From Caulobacter sp. 602-2 (GTDB lineage Bacteria; Pseudomonadota; Alphaproteobacteria; Caulobacterales; Caulobacteraceae): DNA of 64,000 bases. Within the stretch, counting starts at the first letter, position 1. Each line of letters starts with the position of its first letter. Location: the NCBI RefSeq assembly GCF_011043625.1, contig NZ_JAAKGT010000005.1, positions 1-64,000 on the forward strand, written 5' to 3'. The notes below the pieces were generated by a model, which saw only the letters and a list, made by a program, of their open reading frames with translations, was not told where the DNA came from and searched no databases. Below are positions 52,192-60,474 of this stretch, piece after piece. The position numbers and the translations under genes are program-made.

Positions 52192-53249
52192 AGCTGCAGC
52201 TCTACGTCCTGCGCACGGTCGCCACGCGCGTGCTCGGCGCCGTCCTGATCCTGATGGCGATCCTGCAGATCCTAGACCTGCTGGAAGTCACCACCGACAT
52301 TCTCGACCGGGGCCTGGGCGTCGGCGGGGTGTTCTACTACGCCGCCCTGCGCGCGCCGGCCCTGTTCCAGCAGGTCGCGCCGCTGGCGGTGCTGGCCGGC
52401 GGTCTGTTCGCCTTCTCGCAGCTGGCCCGCGAGAATGCTGTCGTGGCCATGCGCGCGGCCGGCATCTCGGGCTATCGCATCGTGGCGATGGCCGTGCCTG
52501 TCGCGATCGCCGTGCTGGCGCTCGACGCCCTCTGCGCACAGGTGGTCGCGCCGCGCACCGATCCGACGCTCAGCGCCTGGTGGGCCGCCACCACCCCGGT
52601 CGCCGACCGCAAGGCCCCCGCCTCGCGCACCTTCCGGGCCGGCGAGGACCTGGTCACCGCCAAGGAGGCCAGCCCCAACGGCGCGCGCCTGACCGACCTG
52701 ACCATCTATCGCCGCGACAAGACCGGCGCCCTGACCGAACGCGTCGTCGCGCCCGTGGCGCAGTTCCAGGCCGGCGCCTGGCGGCTGCAGAGCCCGGTCA
52801 CTACCCGCTATCTCGGCGACCGGGTCGAGCCGATGACCGCCGCCTCGGCGACCTGGCCCACCGCCCTGCGGCCGGCCGACGTGCAGGCCCTGTTCGCCGA
52901 CGCCCCCGCGCCTTCGGCCGCCTCGGCTCGCCGGGCGCTGGAGAACGGCGGCTCGGACCGCCCGCAGAGCTTCTACGCCACCCGCCTGCAGACGGCCTTC
53001 TCCGGCCCGATCGCCGCGCTCGTGATGCTGCTGCTCAGCGCGCCCGTCGCCTGGGCCAACTTCCGCAGCGGCCAGGGCGCGGTGCTGCTCACCTCGGGCC
53101 TGGCCGCCGGCCTCGTCTACCTGGTCGCCGACGGCCTGCTGTCGGCCCTGGGCGAATCCGGCGCCCTGTCGCCGATCCTGGCCGCCTGGGCCGCCCCCGT
53201 CGTCTTCGCCGCCCTCGCCGTGCGCGCCTTCGTATCCCTGGAGGGATGA
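52188..53249 (+). CDS. LptG-like permease, sphingolipid-locus paralogue
   Basis: A 353-aa inner-membrane protein of the same YjgP/YjgQ family, partner of the preceding gene. The N-terminal MKLQLYVLRTVATRVLGAVLILMAILQILDLLEV helix and the central periplasmic domain are typical, followed by C-terminal helices (AALVMLLLSAPVAWANFRSGQ, then VLLTSGLAAGLVYLVADGLLSALGESG). Its stop overlaps the ceramide synthase start. With an LptB-type ATPase the pair would extract a lipid from the inner membrane; no ATPase gene is in the window, so it would have to share the LPS LptB. Confidence 0.83.
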   Translation: MKLQLYVLRTVATRVLGAVLILMAILQILDLLEVTTDILDRGLGVGGVFYYAALRAPALFQQVAPLAVLAGGLFAFSQLARENAVVAMRAAGISGYRIVAMAVPVAIAVLALDALCAQVVAPRTDPTLSAWWAATTPVADRKAPASRTFRAGEDLVTAKEASPNGARLTDLTIYRRDKTGALTERVVAPVAQFQAGAWRLQSPVTTRYLGDRVEPMTAASATWPTALRPADVQALFADAPAPSAASARRALENGGSDRPQSFYATRLQTAFSGPIAALVMLLLSAPVAWANFRSGQGAVLLTSGLAAGLVYLVADGLLSALGESGALSPILAAWAAPVVFAALAVRAFVSLEG

Positions 53250-54403
53250 TGCCTTTCGATTCCGCGGCCGAGGCGATCTCGGTCCTGCCCGTCCGCACGC
53301 CTGAAGAGCTCAAGCGCTTCATCGCCCTGCCCGCCCGCCTGAACGCCAAGGATCCGAACTGGATCACCCCGCTCTTCCTGGAGCGGACCGAGGCCTTGTC
53401 GCCCAAGACCAACCCGTTCTTCCAGCACGCCGAAGTTCAGCTGTTCCTGGCCGTGCGCGGCGGCCGCGACGTCGGCCGGATCAGCGCCCAGATCGACCAG
53501 CTGACCCCACAGAACACGCCCGGACGCCTGGACGGCCACTTCGGCCTGATCGCCGCCGAGGATGATGCCGAGGTCTTCGCCGCCCTGCTGCGCGCGGCCG
53601 AGGCCTGGCTGCGCGAACGCGGCCGCACCCACGTGCTGGGTCCGTTCAACCTGTCGATCAACGAAGAGGTCGGCCTGCTGGTCGACGGCTTCGACACCCC
53701 GCCGATGGTGATGATGGGCCACGATCCGGCCTATGCCGGCGGCCGCGTCGAGCAGCAGGGCTACGCCAAGGTCAAGGACGTCTACGCCTACTTCGCTCCC
53801 ATGCAGGCCGACCTGCCGCCGGCCGTGCGCCGTCGCGCCGAGCGTCCGCCGGCCGAGGGCGTCGTGCTGCGCCAACTCGACATGAGCCGCTACGACGAGG
53901 AGGTGGTCACCCTGACCGAGATCCTCAACGACGCCTGGAAGGACAACTGGGGCTTCACCCCCACTACCGAGGCCGAGACCGCCCAGCTGGCCAAGGCCCT
54001 AAAGGCCGTGATCGACAAGCGCCTGACCTGGTTCGCCGAGATCGACGGCGAGGCCGCCGGCTTCCTGGTGTTCCTGCCCAACGTCAACGAGGCCATCCGC
54101 GACCTTGGCGGCAAGCTGCTGCCGTTCGGCTGGGCCAAGCTCTTGTGGCGGCTGAAGGTCAAGCGCGTGAAGTCAGCCCGCATTCCGCTGATGGGCGTCA
54201 AGCGCAAGTTCTCCGAGAGCATCCGCGGCCGCATGCTGCCGTTCCAGATGATGCACGCGGGCCGCACCTCGGCCATCGCGCTGGGCTACGAGCGCTTCGA
54301 GATCTCGTGGGTGCTGGAAGAGAACATGCCCATGCGCCGCATCGCCGAGTCCCTGGGCGCCCAGATCTACAAGACCTATCGCGTCTACGAGAAGGCGCTC
54401 TAG
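53249..54403 (+). CDS. bcerS: bacterial ceramide synthase (GNAT-like N-acyltransferase)
   Basis: A 384-aa N-acyltransferase of the GNAT superfamily. Family features include AKDPNWITPLFL near the N-terminus, LGPFNLSINEEVGLLVDGFDTPPMVMMGHDPAY in the first half, and FLVFLPNVNEAIRD and FEISWVLEENMPMRRIAESLGAQIYKTYRVYEK at the end. The Caulobacter orthologue at this locus was reported as ceramide synthase, acylating the sphingoid base. ATG 53249 is preferred over the adjacent in-frame ATG 53246; both follow a GGAGGG site closely. It is coupled to the LptG-like gene. Confidence 0.88.
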   Translation: MPFDSAAEAISVLPVRTPEELKRFIALPARLNAKDPNWITPLFLERTEALSPKTNPFFQHAEVQLFLAVRGGRDVGRISAQIDQLTPQNTPGRLDGHFGLIAAEDDAEVFAALLRAAEAWLRERGRTHVLGPFNLSINEEVGLLVDGFDTPPMVMMGHDPAYAGGRVEQQGYAKVKDVYAYFAPMQADLPPAVRRRAERPPAEGVVLRQLDMSRYDEEVVTLTEILNDAWKDNWGFTPTTEAETAQLAKALKAVIDKRLTWFAEIDGEAAGFLVFLPNVNEAIRDLGGKLLPFGWAKLLWRLKVKRVKSARIPLMGVKRKFSESIRGRMLPFQMMHAGRTSAIALGYERFEISWVLEENMPMRRIAESLGAQIYKTYRVYEKAL

Positions 54404-55165
54404 GTGACCCTCCCCTTCAAGGCCCTGGTCCTGGCCGGGTCGCGGCCGGGCGAGATCGACAGCGCCGCGACCTATGCCGGCGTCTCGCACAAGGGCCTGA
54501 TCACGCTGCAGGGCCGCACGCTGCTCGACCGCGTGCTGGGCGCCGTGCAGGCGGCGGGCGCGGAGGCGATTGGCGTCTCGACCTCCGACGCCGCCATCGT
54601 CTCGGCGCTGCCCGACGGCGTCGCGGCCATCGCCGCCTCGACCGAGGGCCCCAGCCAGAGCGTACGCGAGGGCGCGAACGCCCTGGGCTTTCCCCTGCTG
54701 ATCACCACCGTCGACCACGCGCTGCTGAAGCCCGAGTGGATCACCCAGTTCCTGGCCGACGCGCCGGCCGACACCGACGTGGCCCTGATGCTGGCTCCGG
54801 AGGAACGCGTGCGCGCCGCCGCCCCGGACACCAAGCGCACCTATCTGAAATTCCGCGACGGCCGCTTCTCGGGCTGCAACCTCTTCCTCTTCCGCTCGGA
54901 AGCCGCCCTGCCCGCGATCGCCCTGTGGCGACGGGTCGAGCAGAACCGCAAGCAGCCGTGGAAGATCGCCGCCATGCTGGGTCCCGGCCTGCTGGTCCGC
55001 TACCTGCTGGGCCTGCTGACGCTGGACGAGGCCATCGCCCGCCTGGGCGCCTTGGCCGGGGTCCGGGCCGCCGCCGTGCGCGCCCAGGACGGCCTGGCGG
55101 CGGTCGACGTCGACAAGCCCGCCGACCTCGACCTGGTCCGCAAGATCGTCGGCGAGACGGTCTAG
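54404..55165 (+). CDS. MobA-like nucleotidyltransferase family protein
   Basis: A 253-aa Rossmann-like NTP transferase. The opening FKALVLAGSRPGEIDSAATYAGVSHKGLITLQGRTLLDRVLGAV resembles MobA/cytidylyltransferase proteins that couple a nucleotide to a phosphorylated substrate. ITTVDHALLKPEWITQFL and VDKPADLDLVRKIV fit the same fold. The GTG start directly follows the ceramide synthase stop, so the genes are coupled. In this setting it may make an activated headgroup donor such as a CDP-glycerate-like compound, which is a hypothesis only. Confidence 0.78.
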   Translation: MTLPFKALVLAGSRPGEIDSAATYAGVSHKGLITLQGRTLLDRVLGAVQAAGAEAIGVSTSDAAIVSALPDGVAAIAASTEGPSQSVREGANALGFPLLITTVDHALLKPEWITQFLADAPADTDVALMLAPEERVRAAAPDTKRTYLKFRDGRFSGCNLFLFRSEAALPAIALWRRVEQNRKQPWKIAAMLGPGLLVRYLLGLLTLDEAIARLGALAGVRAAAVRAQDGLAAVDVDKPADLDLVRKIVGETV

Positions 55166-55180
55166 GTCGATTTTCTACCG

Positions 55181-55282
55181 AGCTTCCCCGCGAAGGCGGG
55201 GATCCAAGCCGCCTTTCAGGAAAAGGTGCGGCGGTGAACGAACCGCAGCCTCAGCTTGGGTCCCCGCTTTCGCGGGGAAGAA
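55181..55282. repeat. class D intergenic inverted repeat
   Basis: An element with arms AGCTTCCCCGCGAAGGCGGGG and its inverse at the far end (CTTGGGTCCCCGC...), about 100 bp long. A close relative is at 59717-59818. Confidence 0.75.
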
Positions 55283-55321
55283 TGGATTTGGGGGCCGTCG
55301 TCGGGTGAACCTCGAAACCGC

Positions 55322-55546
55322 TTAGCGCCAGTACCCGTTCGCCGCCGCCACGGTGGCGAAGTTCACGGCCACCACGTGCGAGACGGCCACCAGGGCCTGG
55401 GCGTCGTTCTCGTAGAGCGCCCGCAGCCGGCCGCGAACCTCGTCGGAGGGTTGGGTCTTCTTGACCGCCATCCGCGAGAGCTTGATGGCCAGGTCGTAGC
55501 CCTCTTCGGGCGTGGCGGTGATCAGGCTGGGCAGCCAGGCGGGCAT
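55322..55546 (-). CDS. hexameric tyrosine-coordinated heme protein
   Basis: A 74-aa protein that matches the hexameric tyrosine-coordinated heme protein family known from a marine alphaproteobacterium. The pattern WLPSLITATPEEGYDLAIKLSRMAVKKTQPSDEV at the start and VAVNFATVAAANGYWR at the end is distinctive, including the heme-ligand Tyr region. The family member shows weak peroxidase/catalase activity. A GGGAGGG site supports ATG 55546. It is next to nitric-oxide and globin genes, which fits a redox or heme role. Confidence 0.85.
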   Translation of the reverse strand: MPAWLPSLITATPEEGYDLAIKLSRMAVKKTQPSDEVRGRLRALYENDAQALVAVSHVVAVNFATVAAANGYWR

Positions 55547-55650
55547 CGAACCCTCCCCTCGTGTTGCGGACTTGGGAAAGCTAGACCGCCGGAGCGGCGC
55601 GACGATTGGACGAATGGCTCCGCCGTTCCGTCCAATCGGGCCCGGACCTG

Positions 55651-56133
55651 TCAGGCGCTGAGCCTGACGATGACCCCAAGGCCGGCGGCCGCGACGGCCA
55701 GGGCCACGGGGATGGTCAGGATCTGGGCCAGGGCCGAGCCGGCGCTGACCCGTCCCGTCCAGGTGGAGAGCCCCTGGCGCAGGAAATCGGCCAGGTCGGG
55801 CCGGGTTTCGGCCTTCGGCTCCATGCGCAGGATCACCGCCGGCACGCCCAGATAGACGGCCAGATAGGCCGCGCAGACGCCCAGCACCAGACCCACCTCG
55901 GCGTCGCCGAGGAAGGCCAGGCCGAACGCCCCGAGGATCGCGCCATAGGCGCCCACGATCATCCAGCCCACCGCCTTGGGCAGATCCGGCGTCGACGGCT
56001 CGGGCGCCAGGGGCGCGCGAGGGGCGGGTTCGACCACCGCCGGGGCCGTCCGCGCGCGCGGCGCCGACGGCTCCCAGGACGGACCTTCGTAGAAGGCGTA
56101 GGTCAGCGGCGTCGTGGTGGAGACATAGTCCAT
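55651..56133 (-). CDS. hypothetical membrane protein, 160 aa
   Basis: A 160-aa protein with a Pro/Ala-rich N-terminal part (residues 1-50) and about three hydrophobic helices (about 53-76, 78-100 and 133-155). I do not recognise a family. It lies 55 bp downstream of the flavohemoglobin gene on the same strand and is likely in the NsrR-regulated unit, as small membrane proteins often are in nitric-oxide regulons. No catalytic motif is visible. Confidence 0.7.
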   Translation of the reverse strand: MDYVSTTTPLTYAFYEGPSWEPSAPRARTAPAVVEPAPRAPLAPEPSTPDLPKAVGWMIVGAYGAILGAFGLAFLGDAEVGLVLGVCAAYLAVYLGVPAVILRMEPKAETRPDLADFLRQGLSTWTGRVSAGSALAQILTIPVALAVAAAGLGVIVRLSA

Positions 56134-56188
56134 GACAGGCTCCTTCGGCCGCTCGGCGGCCGGATCAGGGTTGGAAAGACACGCGCAC

Positions 56189-57400
56189 TCAGACGGCCAG
56201 GGCTTCGTCGGCCGGGCCGAAGAACTCGAAATGGATCCGCTCGGAGGCCACCCCGGCCCGCGACAGCCCGCCGACGAAGGCCTTCAGGAAGGGACGCGGC
56301 CCGCACAGGAAGAAGTCGGCGGTCTCGAACGGGGTGTTTGCCCTCAGCCAGTCGACAGTGATCAAACCGTCGTGGTCGTGGGTGCGGCCGGCTTCGTCAT
56401 TGGCCGCGGGCTTGGCGTAGAAGGTCGCCACCGAGGTCTTGCCGTGCGCCTTGGCCAGGGCCCGCACGTGACCGTCCATGGCGTGGCTGGCTCCGTCCAG
56501 CGCGCCATGGACGAAGGCGGTCTCCAGCTCTGGGTGCTTGTCGGCGATGGTCTCCAGCATGCTGACCATCGGCGTCAGGCCCACCCCGCCCGACAGCAGC
56601 ACCACCGGCCGCTCTTGCGCCTGCGGCAGGAAGAAGTCGCCCGACGGCGGGGTCAGCAGGATCGTCGTGCCGACCTGCGCCACGTCGTGCAGGAAGCGCG
56701 AGCCGCCCTGCCCGCCCTCCTCGCGCTTGACCGAGATGCGATAGGCCTCGTGGTTGGGCGCGTTCGAGATGGTGTAGTTGCGGCGGATCTCGCCCTGGTC
56801 GGGCGTCGTCAGGCGCAGGGTCAGGTACTGGCCGGGCTTGTGCGGCAGAACCTTGCCGCCGTCCTTGGGCCGCAGCACGAACGAGGTGATCACCGCGCTC
56901 TCGACCGTGCGCTCGGCGATCTCGAAGGCGCGCCAGCCGTTCCAGCCGCCGTCGATCGCCTCGATCGCCTCGCGGATGCCGTGCTCGCGTTCCTGCAGCA
57001 GGCCGGCCAGGAACCAGTACGCCTCGCCCCAGGCGGCCAGGATTTCGTCGTTCACCGCCTCGCCCATGACCTCGGCGATCGCCCCCAGCAGGGCGTTGGC
57101 CACATAGGGATAGTGCTCGGGCAGCACGTGATAGCCGACGTGCTTCTGGGCCATGCGCTCGATGGCCGGGATCAGCGCCTCCAGGTTCTCGATGTTGAGG
57201 GCGTAGCCGACGATCGCGCCCGCCAGCGCGTGATGCTGCTTACCGCTGGCCTGGTTGGCGTGGTTGAACAGCGCCTTGATGTGGTCGTCCTGGAAGAGCC
57301 GGGCGTACATCGCCCGGGTCACTTCGGTGGCGCGCGCGGCGACGGCCGGGGCCGTGGCCTTGACGTGCGCGATCGTCTCCGCGCTCAGCGGCTTGGGCAT
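56189..57400 (-). CDS. hmp: flavohemoglobin, nitric oxide dioxygenase
   Basis: A 403-aa flavohemoglobin that oxidises NO to nitrate with oxygen and NADH. The globin domain (residues 1-140) has the proximal histidine in AQKHVGYHVLPEHY. The FAD domain has RRNYTISNAPN and the NAD domain VVLLSGGVGLTPMVSMLE, with FFLCGPRPFLKAFVGGL at the end. It is downstream of the globin-cupin fusion and under the NsrR-like promoter region. Confidence 0.96.
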   Translation of the reverse strand: MPKPLSAETIAHVKATAPAVAARATEVTRAMYARLFQDDHIKALFNHANQASGKQHHALAGAIVGYALNIENLEALIPAIERMAQKHVGYHVLPEHYPYVANALLGAIAEVMGEAVNDEILAAWGEAYWFLAGLLQEREHGIREAIEAIDGGWNGWRAFEIAERTVESAVITSFVLRPKDGGKVLPHKPGQYLTLRLTTPDQGEIRRNYTISNAPNHEAYRISVKREEGGQGGSRFLHDVAQVGTTILLTPPSGDFFLPQAQERPVVLLSGGVGLTPMVSMLETIADKHPELETAFVHGALDGASHAMDGHVRALAKAHGKTSVATFYAKPAANDEAGRTHDHDGLITVDWLRANTPFETADFFLCGPRPFLKAFVGGLSRAGVASERIHFEFFGPADEALAV

Positions 57401-57433
57401 GGTCTTGCTCCTTGGAAAGTCGGGTGTCGGGCG

Positions 57434-58093
57434 TCAGGCGGCGAGCGCGGGTTCGCGGTCGTAGAAATCCACCTGCATGCGGATCGGCCCCAGCGGCTCG
57501 ACCCGATGGATCTGTCGCGGGCGGACGAGGCCGCAAACGCCGGGGCTCAGCTCGACCGACGGGCTATCGGGGTCGTCGTAGTGCAGGACGAGCCGCCCCT
57601 CGATCAGGCGGATCACGCCCCAGACGCCGGCCTGGGTGCTGTGGTCGCGACGCAGGCCCTCGGGCAGGGTCGTCTCGTCGAACACCGGGGTCGAGCGGTA
57701 AGGCGCGTCCGGCGCCGGCCGACGGCTTTCCAGCGCCCCGTTCAGGTTCCTGGCCATGCGCTCGGCCTTCTCCTGCAGTTCGGCCGCGTGGCGGGGCGGA
57801 ACGAACGCATCCGTCGCCTGCCGCCACAGCGCCAGCCAGCGGTCGAACATCGCAGACTCGATCCGCTCGACGTGCTTCATGTGCGCGGCCAGCGGATTGC
57901 CCTTGTAGCGGGCCGAGGCGCGCATCACCGACGACCAGAAATCGGCCAGCCGGTCGAGGTGCTCGTCCCAGTCCTCCACCGCGTCGGCGAAGACGGGGCC
58001 CAGCTGCGGATCCTCGCGCACGGCGGCGTAGAAGCTGGTCAGCAACGCCGGCAGAACGGTGTCGTCGAAGTCGAAGACGGGGTTGGCGGACAT
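57434..58093 (-). CDS. fusion of group III truncated globin and DUF1971 (YeaR/TehB-like) cupin
   Basis: A 219-aa two-domain protein. Residues 1-123 are a truncated globin of group III, with the helix-F histidine in AAHMKHVERI and FWSSVMRASARYKGNP before it. Residues 124-219 match the DUF1971 cupin (TLPEGLRRDHSTQAGVWGVIRLIEGRLVLHYDD, then PRQIHRVEPLGPIRMQVDFYDRE), a domain seen in nitrite/NO-induced YeaR. It is the first gene of the unit with hmp, directly behind NsrR-like sites. Both halves are known to be NO-linked separately; the fusion suggests an NO sensor or detoxifying enzyme. Confidence 0.87.
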   Translation of the reverse strand: MSANPVFDFDDTVLPALLTSFYAAVREDPQLGPVFADAVEDWDEHLDRLADFWSSVMRASARYKGNPLAAHMKHVERIESAMFDRWLALWRQATDAFVPPRHAAELQEKAERMARNLNGALESRRPAPDAPYRSTPVFDETTLPEGLRRDHSTQAGVWGVIRLIEGRLVLHYDDPDSPSVELSPGVCGLVRPRQIHRVEPLGPIRMQVDFYDREPALAA

Positions 58094-58106
58094 GACGCCC
58101 TCAATT

Positions 58107-58123
58107 CATTCATCTGGAATGCA
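58107..58123. promoter_or_regulatory. NsrR-like operator candidate, near globin-cupin gene
   Basis: An imperfect inverted repeat (ATTCAT...ATGCAT arms, 5-base spacer) lies 14 bp upstream of the globin-cupin start. The ATGCAT arms resemble known NsrR half-sites. Confidence 0.45.
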
Positions 58124-58143
58124 TCTATTCTCGCGACCTAAAA

Positions 58144-58162
58144 CATGCAATATGAATGCATG
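58144..58162. promoter_or_regulatory. NsrR-like operator candidate, near nsrR
   Basis: A perfect inverted repeat of CATGCA and TGCATG with a 7-base spacer lies in the divergent promoter region between the globin-cupin gene and nsrR. It resembles NsrR operators and could serve autoregulation. Confidence 0.55.
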
Positions 58163-58197
58163 ATTTATCCGCCGCGCCGAACCCTTAAGGGGAGCCG

Positions 58198-58620
58198 ATG
58201 AAGCTCACCCGCTACACCGACTACGCGGTGCGCACGGTCATCTACCTGGCCAACAACGACGGCCGCCTGGCCTCGATCGCCGAGATCGCCCGCGCCTACG
58301 ACATCTCGCAGAACCACCTGATGAAGGTGGTGCAGCAACTGGCGAGCGCGGGCTTCGTCGAGACGGTGCGGGGTCGCGGCGGCGGCCTGCGGCTGGCGCG
58401 CCCCGCCGACCAGATCAATGTCGGCGCCCTGGTGCGCAAGACCGAGGGTGGCTTCGACCTCGTCGACTGCTCGTCATGCCTGGCCGCGCCTGGCTGCGGC
58501 CTGCCGCGCATGCTGGCCGAGGCCACGCGGGCCTTCCTGGCCGTGCTCGACGGCTATAGCGTCGCCGACATCTCACGCCAGCCCGATGTGCTGCGCCGGC
58601 TGTTCGCCGAAGCCGGCTGA
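58198..58620 (+). CDS. nsrR: Rrf2 family nitric-oxide-sensing repressor
   Basis: A 140-aa Rrf2-type regulator, best matched to NsrR, an iron-sulfur repressor released by NO. The winged helix-turn-helix covers residues 1-65 (MKLTRYTDYAVRTVIYLA, SIAEIARAYDISQNHLMKVVQQLASAGFV). The cluster cysteines are Cys91, Cys94 and Cys100. The first pair is closer than in E. coli NsrR, so cluster details may differ. It is divergent from the globin-cupin and hmp genes, the classical arrangement. Confidence 0.88.
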   Translation: MKLTRYTDYAVRTVIYLANNDGRLASIAEIARAYDISQNHLMKVVQQLASAGFVETVRGRGGGLRLARPADQINVGALVRKTEGGFDLVDCSSCLAAPGCGLPRMLAEATRAFLAVLDGYSVADISRQPDVLRRLFAEAG

Positions 58621-58755
58621 GGCCCTTCCGCCACACGGCGATAAAACACGCCGTTCGGCTTTGCATGCGGCGGCGCCAGGACCTATGTGCCGGGCGAACG
58701 CCGCCGGCTCGCATGGCCGGCGGCGACCTGTTTTCGTCCGTTCGAAGTCTGTCCC

Positions 58756-59676
58756 GTGTCGCCTTTTCTACGCCGCGCCGCCGCTTTGGGCGCCCTGCTC
58801 CTGCTGTCGGCCTGCGCCAGCGTCGACATCCCCGCCTCGCCCCGGGCCGCGTTCAGCCGCAGCGCCTCCAGCACGCTCTCCGAGGGCGTGACCTACTGGA
58901 GCGAGACCCGCGAGAACCCGCTGCGGCAGGTCTATCATGTGGTCCAGCTGGACCTGGCCGACCCCAAGGTCGAGCTCTTCGTCTCGCCGCCCAATGACGG
59001 GGCGGGCCAGTACCACGCCCGCACCACCTCCGAGTTCGTGACCGCCTCGGGCGCCCTGCTGGCCGTCAACGCCAGCTATTTCGTGCCGTTCAAGGCCGGC
59101 ACACCCGGCGGCGACGACTTCGTCCCGCACGCGGGCCAGCACGTCGATCCGGTCGGCAAGGTGATCGTCGCCGGCCGCGAGGTGGCCCCGCCGGACGACC
59201 CCGAGGTCGATCCACGGGTCAACGCCATCCTCTGCATCCACCCTTCCTTCGTCGAGATCCGCTCGGGCGCCACCTGCCGCTGGGACGTGGTCGACGCCGT
59301 GGCCGCCGGTCCGGTGCTGCTGGTCGACGGCGCCGAGCAGTCCTTCCAGCACGCCGGCCCCAAATACGCCCGCGACCGCCACCCGCGCACCGCCTTCGGC
59401 GTCTCGGCCGACGGCCGCACCGGCTGGCTGGTGGTGGTCGACGGCCGCCAGACCGTGATCAGCGAGGGCGCGACCCTGGCCGAACTGACCGCCTTCTTCC
59501 GCGACCTGGGCGCGGCCGACGCCATCAATCTCGACGGCGGCGGCTCGACCACCCTGGCGGTCGACGACGGCTTTGGCCGGCCCCGCGTGCTGAACTCGCC
59601 GATCCACACCGGCGTGCCCGGCCGCGAACGCCCGGTCGCCAACCAGATCGGCGTGCGGGTGCTTGGCGCGCCCTAG
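58756..59676 (+). CDS. lipoprotein phosphodiester glycosidase family protein (NAGPA-like)
   Basis: A 306-aa exported lipoprotein of the phosphodiester glycosidase/NAGPA-like (DUF2233) family. The signal and lipobox read AAALGALLLLSAC. The family core is visible in LLAVNASYFVPFKAG, the RTAFGVSADGRTGWLVVVDGRQ stretch and the AINLDGGGSTTLAVDD motif. Such enzymes remove or hydrolyse sugar-phosphate caps on envelope polysaccharides. GTG 58756 was chosen so that the signal peptide starts the protein. Substrate unknown. Confidence 0.83.
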   Translation: MSPFLRRAAALGALLLLSACASVDIPASPRAAFSRSASSTLSEGVTYWSETRENPLRQVYHVVQLDLADPKVELFVSPPNDGAGQYHARTTSEFVTASGALLAVNASYFVPFKAGTPGGDDFVPHAGQHVDPVGKVIVAGREVAPPDDPEVDPRVNAILCIHPSFVEIRSGATCRWDVVDAVAAGPVLLVDGAEQSFQHAGPKYARDRHPRTAFGVSADGRTGWLVVVDGRQTVISEGATLAELTAFFRDLGAADAINLDGGGSTTLAVDDGFGRPRVLNSPIHTGVPGRERPVANQIGVRVLGAP

Positions 59677-59716
59677 GATCCGCCCCGGACCAGATTGGCG
59701 CTCCCGTTTTCCACCG

Positions 59717-59818
59717 AGCTTCCCCGCGCAGGCGGGGACCCAAGCCGCGCTTCAAGGGAAGGCGCGGCCGTGAGCTACCCGCAACATCCGCTTGGGTCCC
59801 CGCCTTCGCGGGGAAGGA
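59717..59818. repeat. class D intergenic inverted repeat
   Basis: A relative of the 55181-55282 element, with AGCTTCCCCGCG...GGCGGGG and CTTGGGTCCCCGCC ends, lying between convergent genes. Confidence 0.75.
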
Positions 59819-59857
59819 CGGGTTTAGGGGCGTCCATCGAGTGAATGTCGATCCGCC

Positions 59858-60304
59858 CTAGACCTGCGGCGACAGGAAGCTGGCCGCGACGTTGCTGAGC
59901 GGCCCCGGCCAGTCGCCAAACACGATCGAGCCGGAAAGCGGGTCGCTCGACATCGACGGGAAGCACAGGTTGAGCCTGAATTTCAGCAGCTCGGCGCTGG
60001 TGCTGCTGGCCATGATCGATAGCGGAAAGCCGATGGCCGGAGCGTTGTCGTAGATGAACATCGCGCCGGTGAACGGCGAGATCACCGGCGCGGCCGGGTT
60101 GGGGAACGACAGCGTTCCCGTCACCGGAACCACCTCGCATCGCGCCGTCGAAGCCGCCTCGGGCGCGGCGCAGGCGGCGGACAGCAGGCCGGCCTTCTCT
60201 TCTTCGGCGACGACCAGGGTCAGGTCGTATTCGAACCCCACCTGGCCGTCGGCCACGATGTCGGGCTTGTAGACGGTCAGCTTGAAAGTGGCGGCTTCGG
60301 GCAT
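59858..60304 (-). CDS. hypothetical protein, 148 aa
   Basis: I do not recognise this 148-aa protein. It starts MPEAATFKLTVYKPDIVADGQVGFEYDLTLVVAEEEKAGLL and looks beta-rich with scattered cysteines (three, in SAACAAP, ARCEVV and LNLCFPS). No signal peptide or transmembrane segment is evident. It lies 170 bp downstream of the cytidylyltransferase-like gene on the same strand. Codon bias matches the neighbours. Confidence 0.6.
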   Translation of the reverse strand: MPEAATFKLTVYKPDIVADGQVGFEYDLTLVVAEEEKAGLLSAACAAPEAASTARCEVVPVTGTLSFPNPAAPVISPFTGAMFIYDNAPAIGFPLSIMASSTSAELLKFRLNLCFPSMSSDPLSGSIVFGDWPGPLSNVAASFLSPQV

Positions 60305-60474
60305 GGCGTGTCCTCGATCCGGGCGGCGCGAACGACTTCGCGCAACCTATGATCGCATTGACGCACGACACATTCTTTGGAGGAACGCCGTTCCACCGGA
60401 TGGGCGCGCCAACCGCCCGTCTGCGCAAGGCATGGGCGGGCGTTGACGCTTGGGGCGCAGGAAACGCCCCGCCG

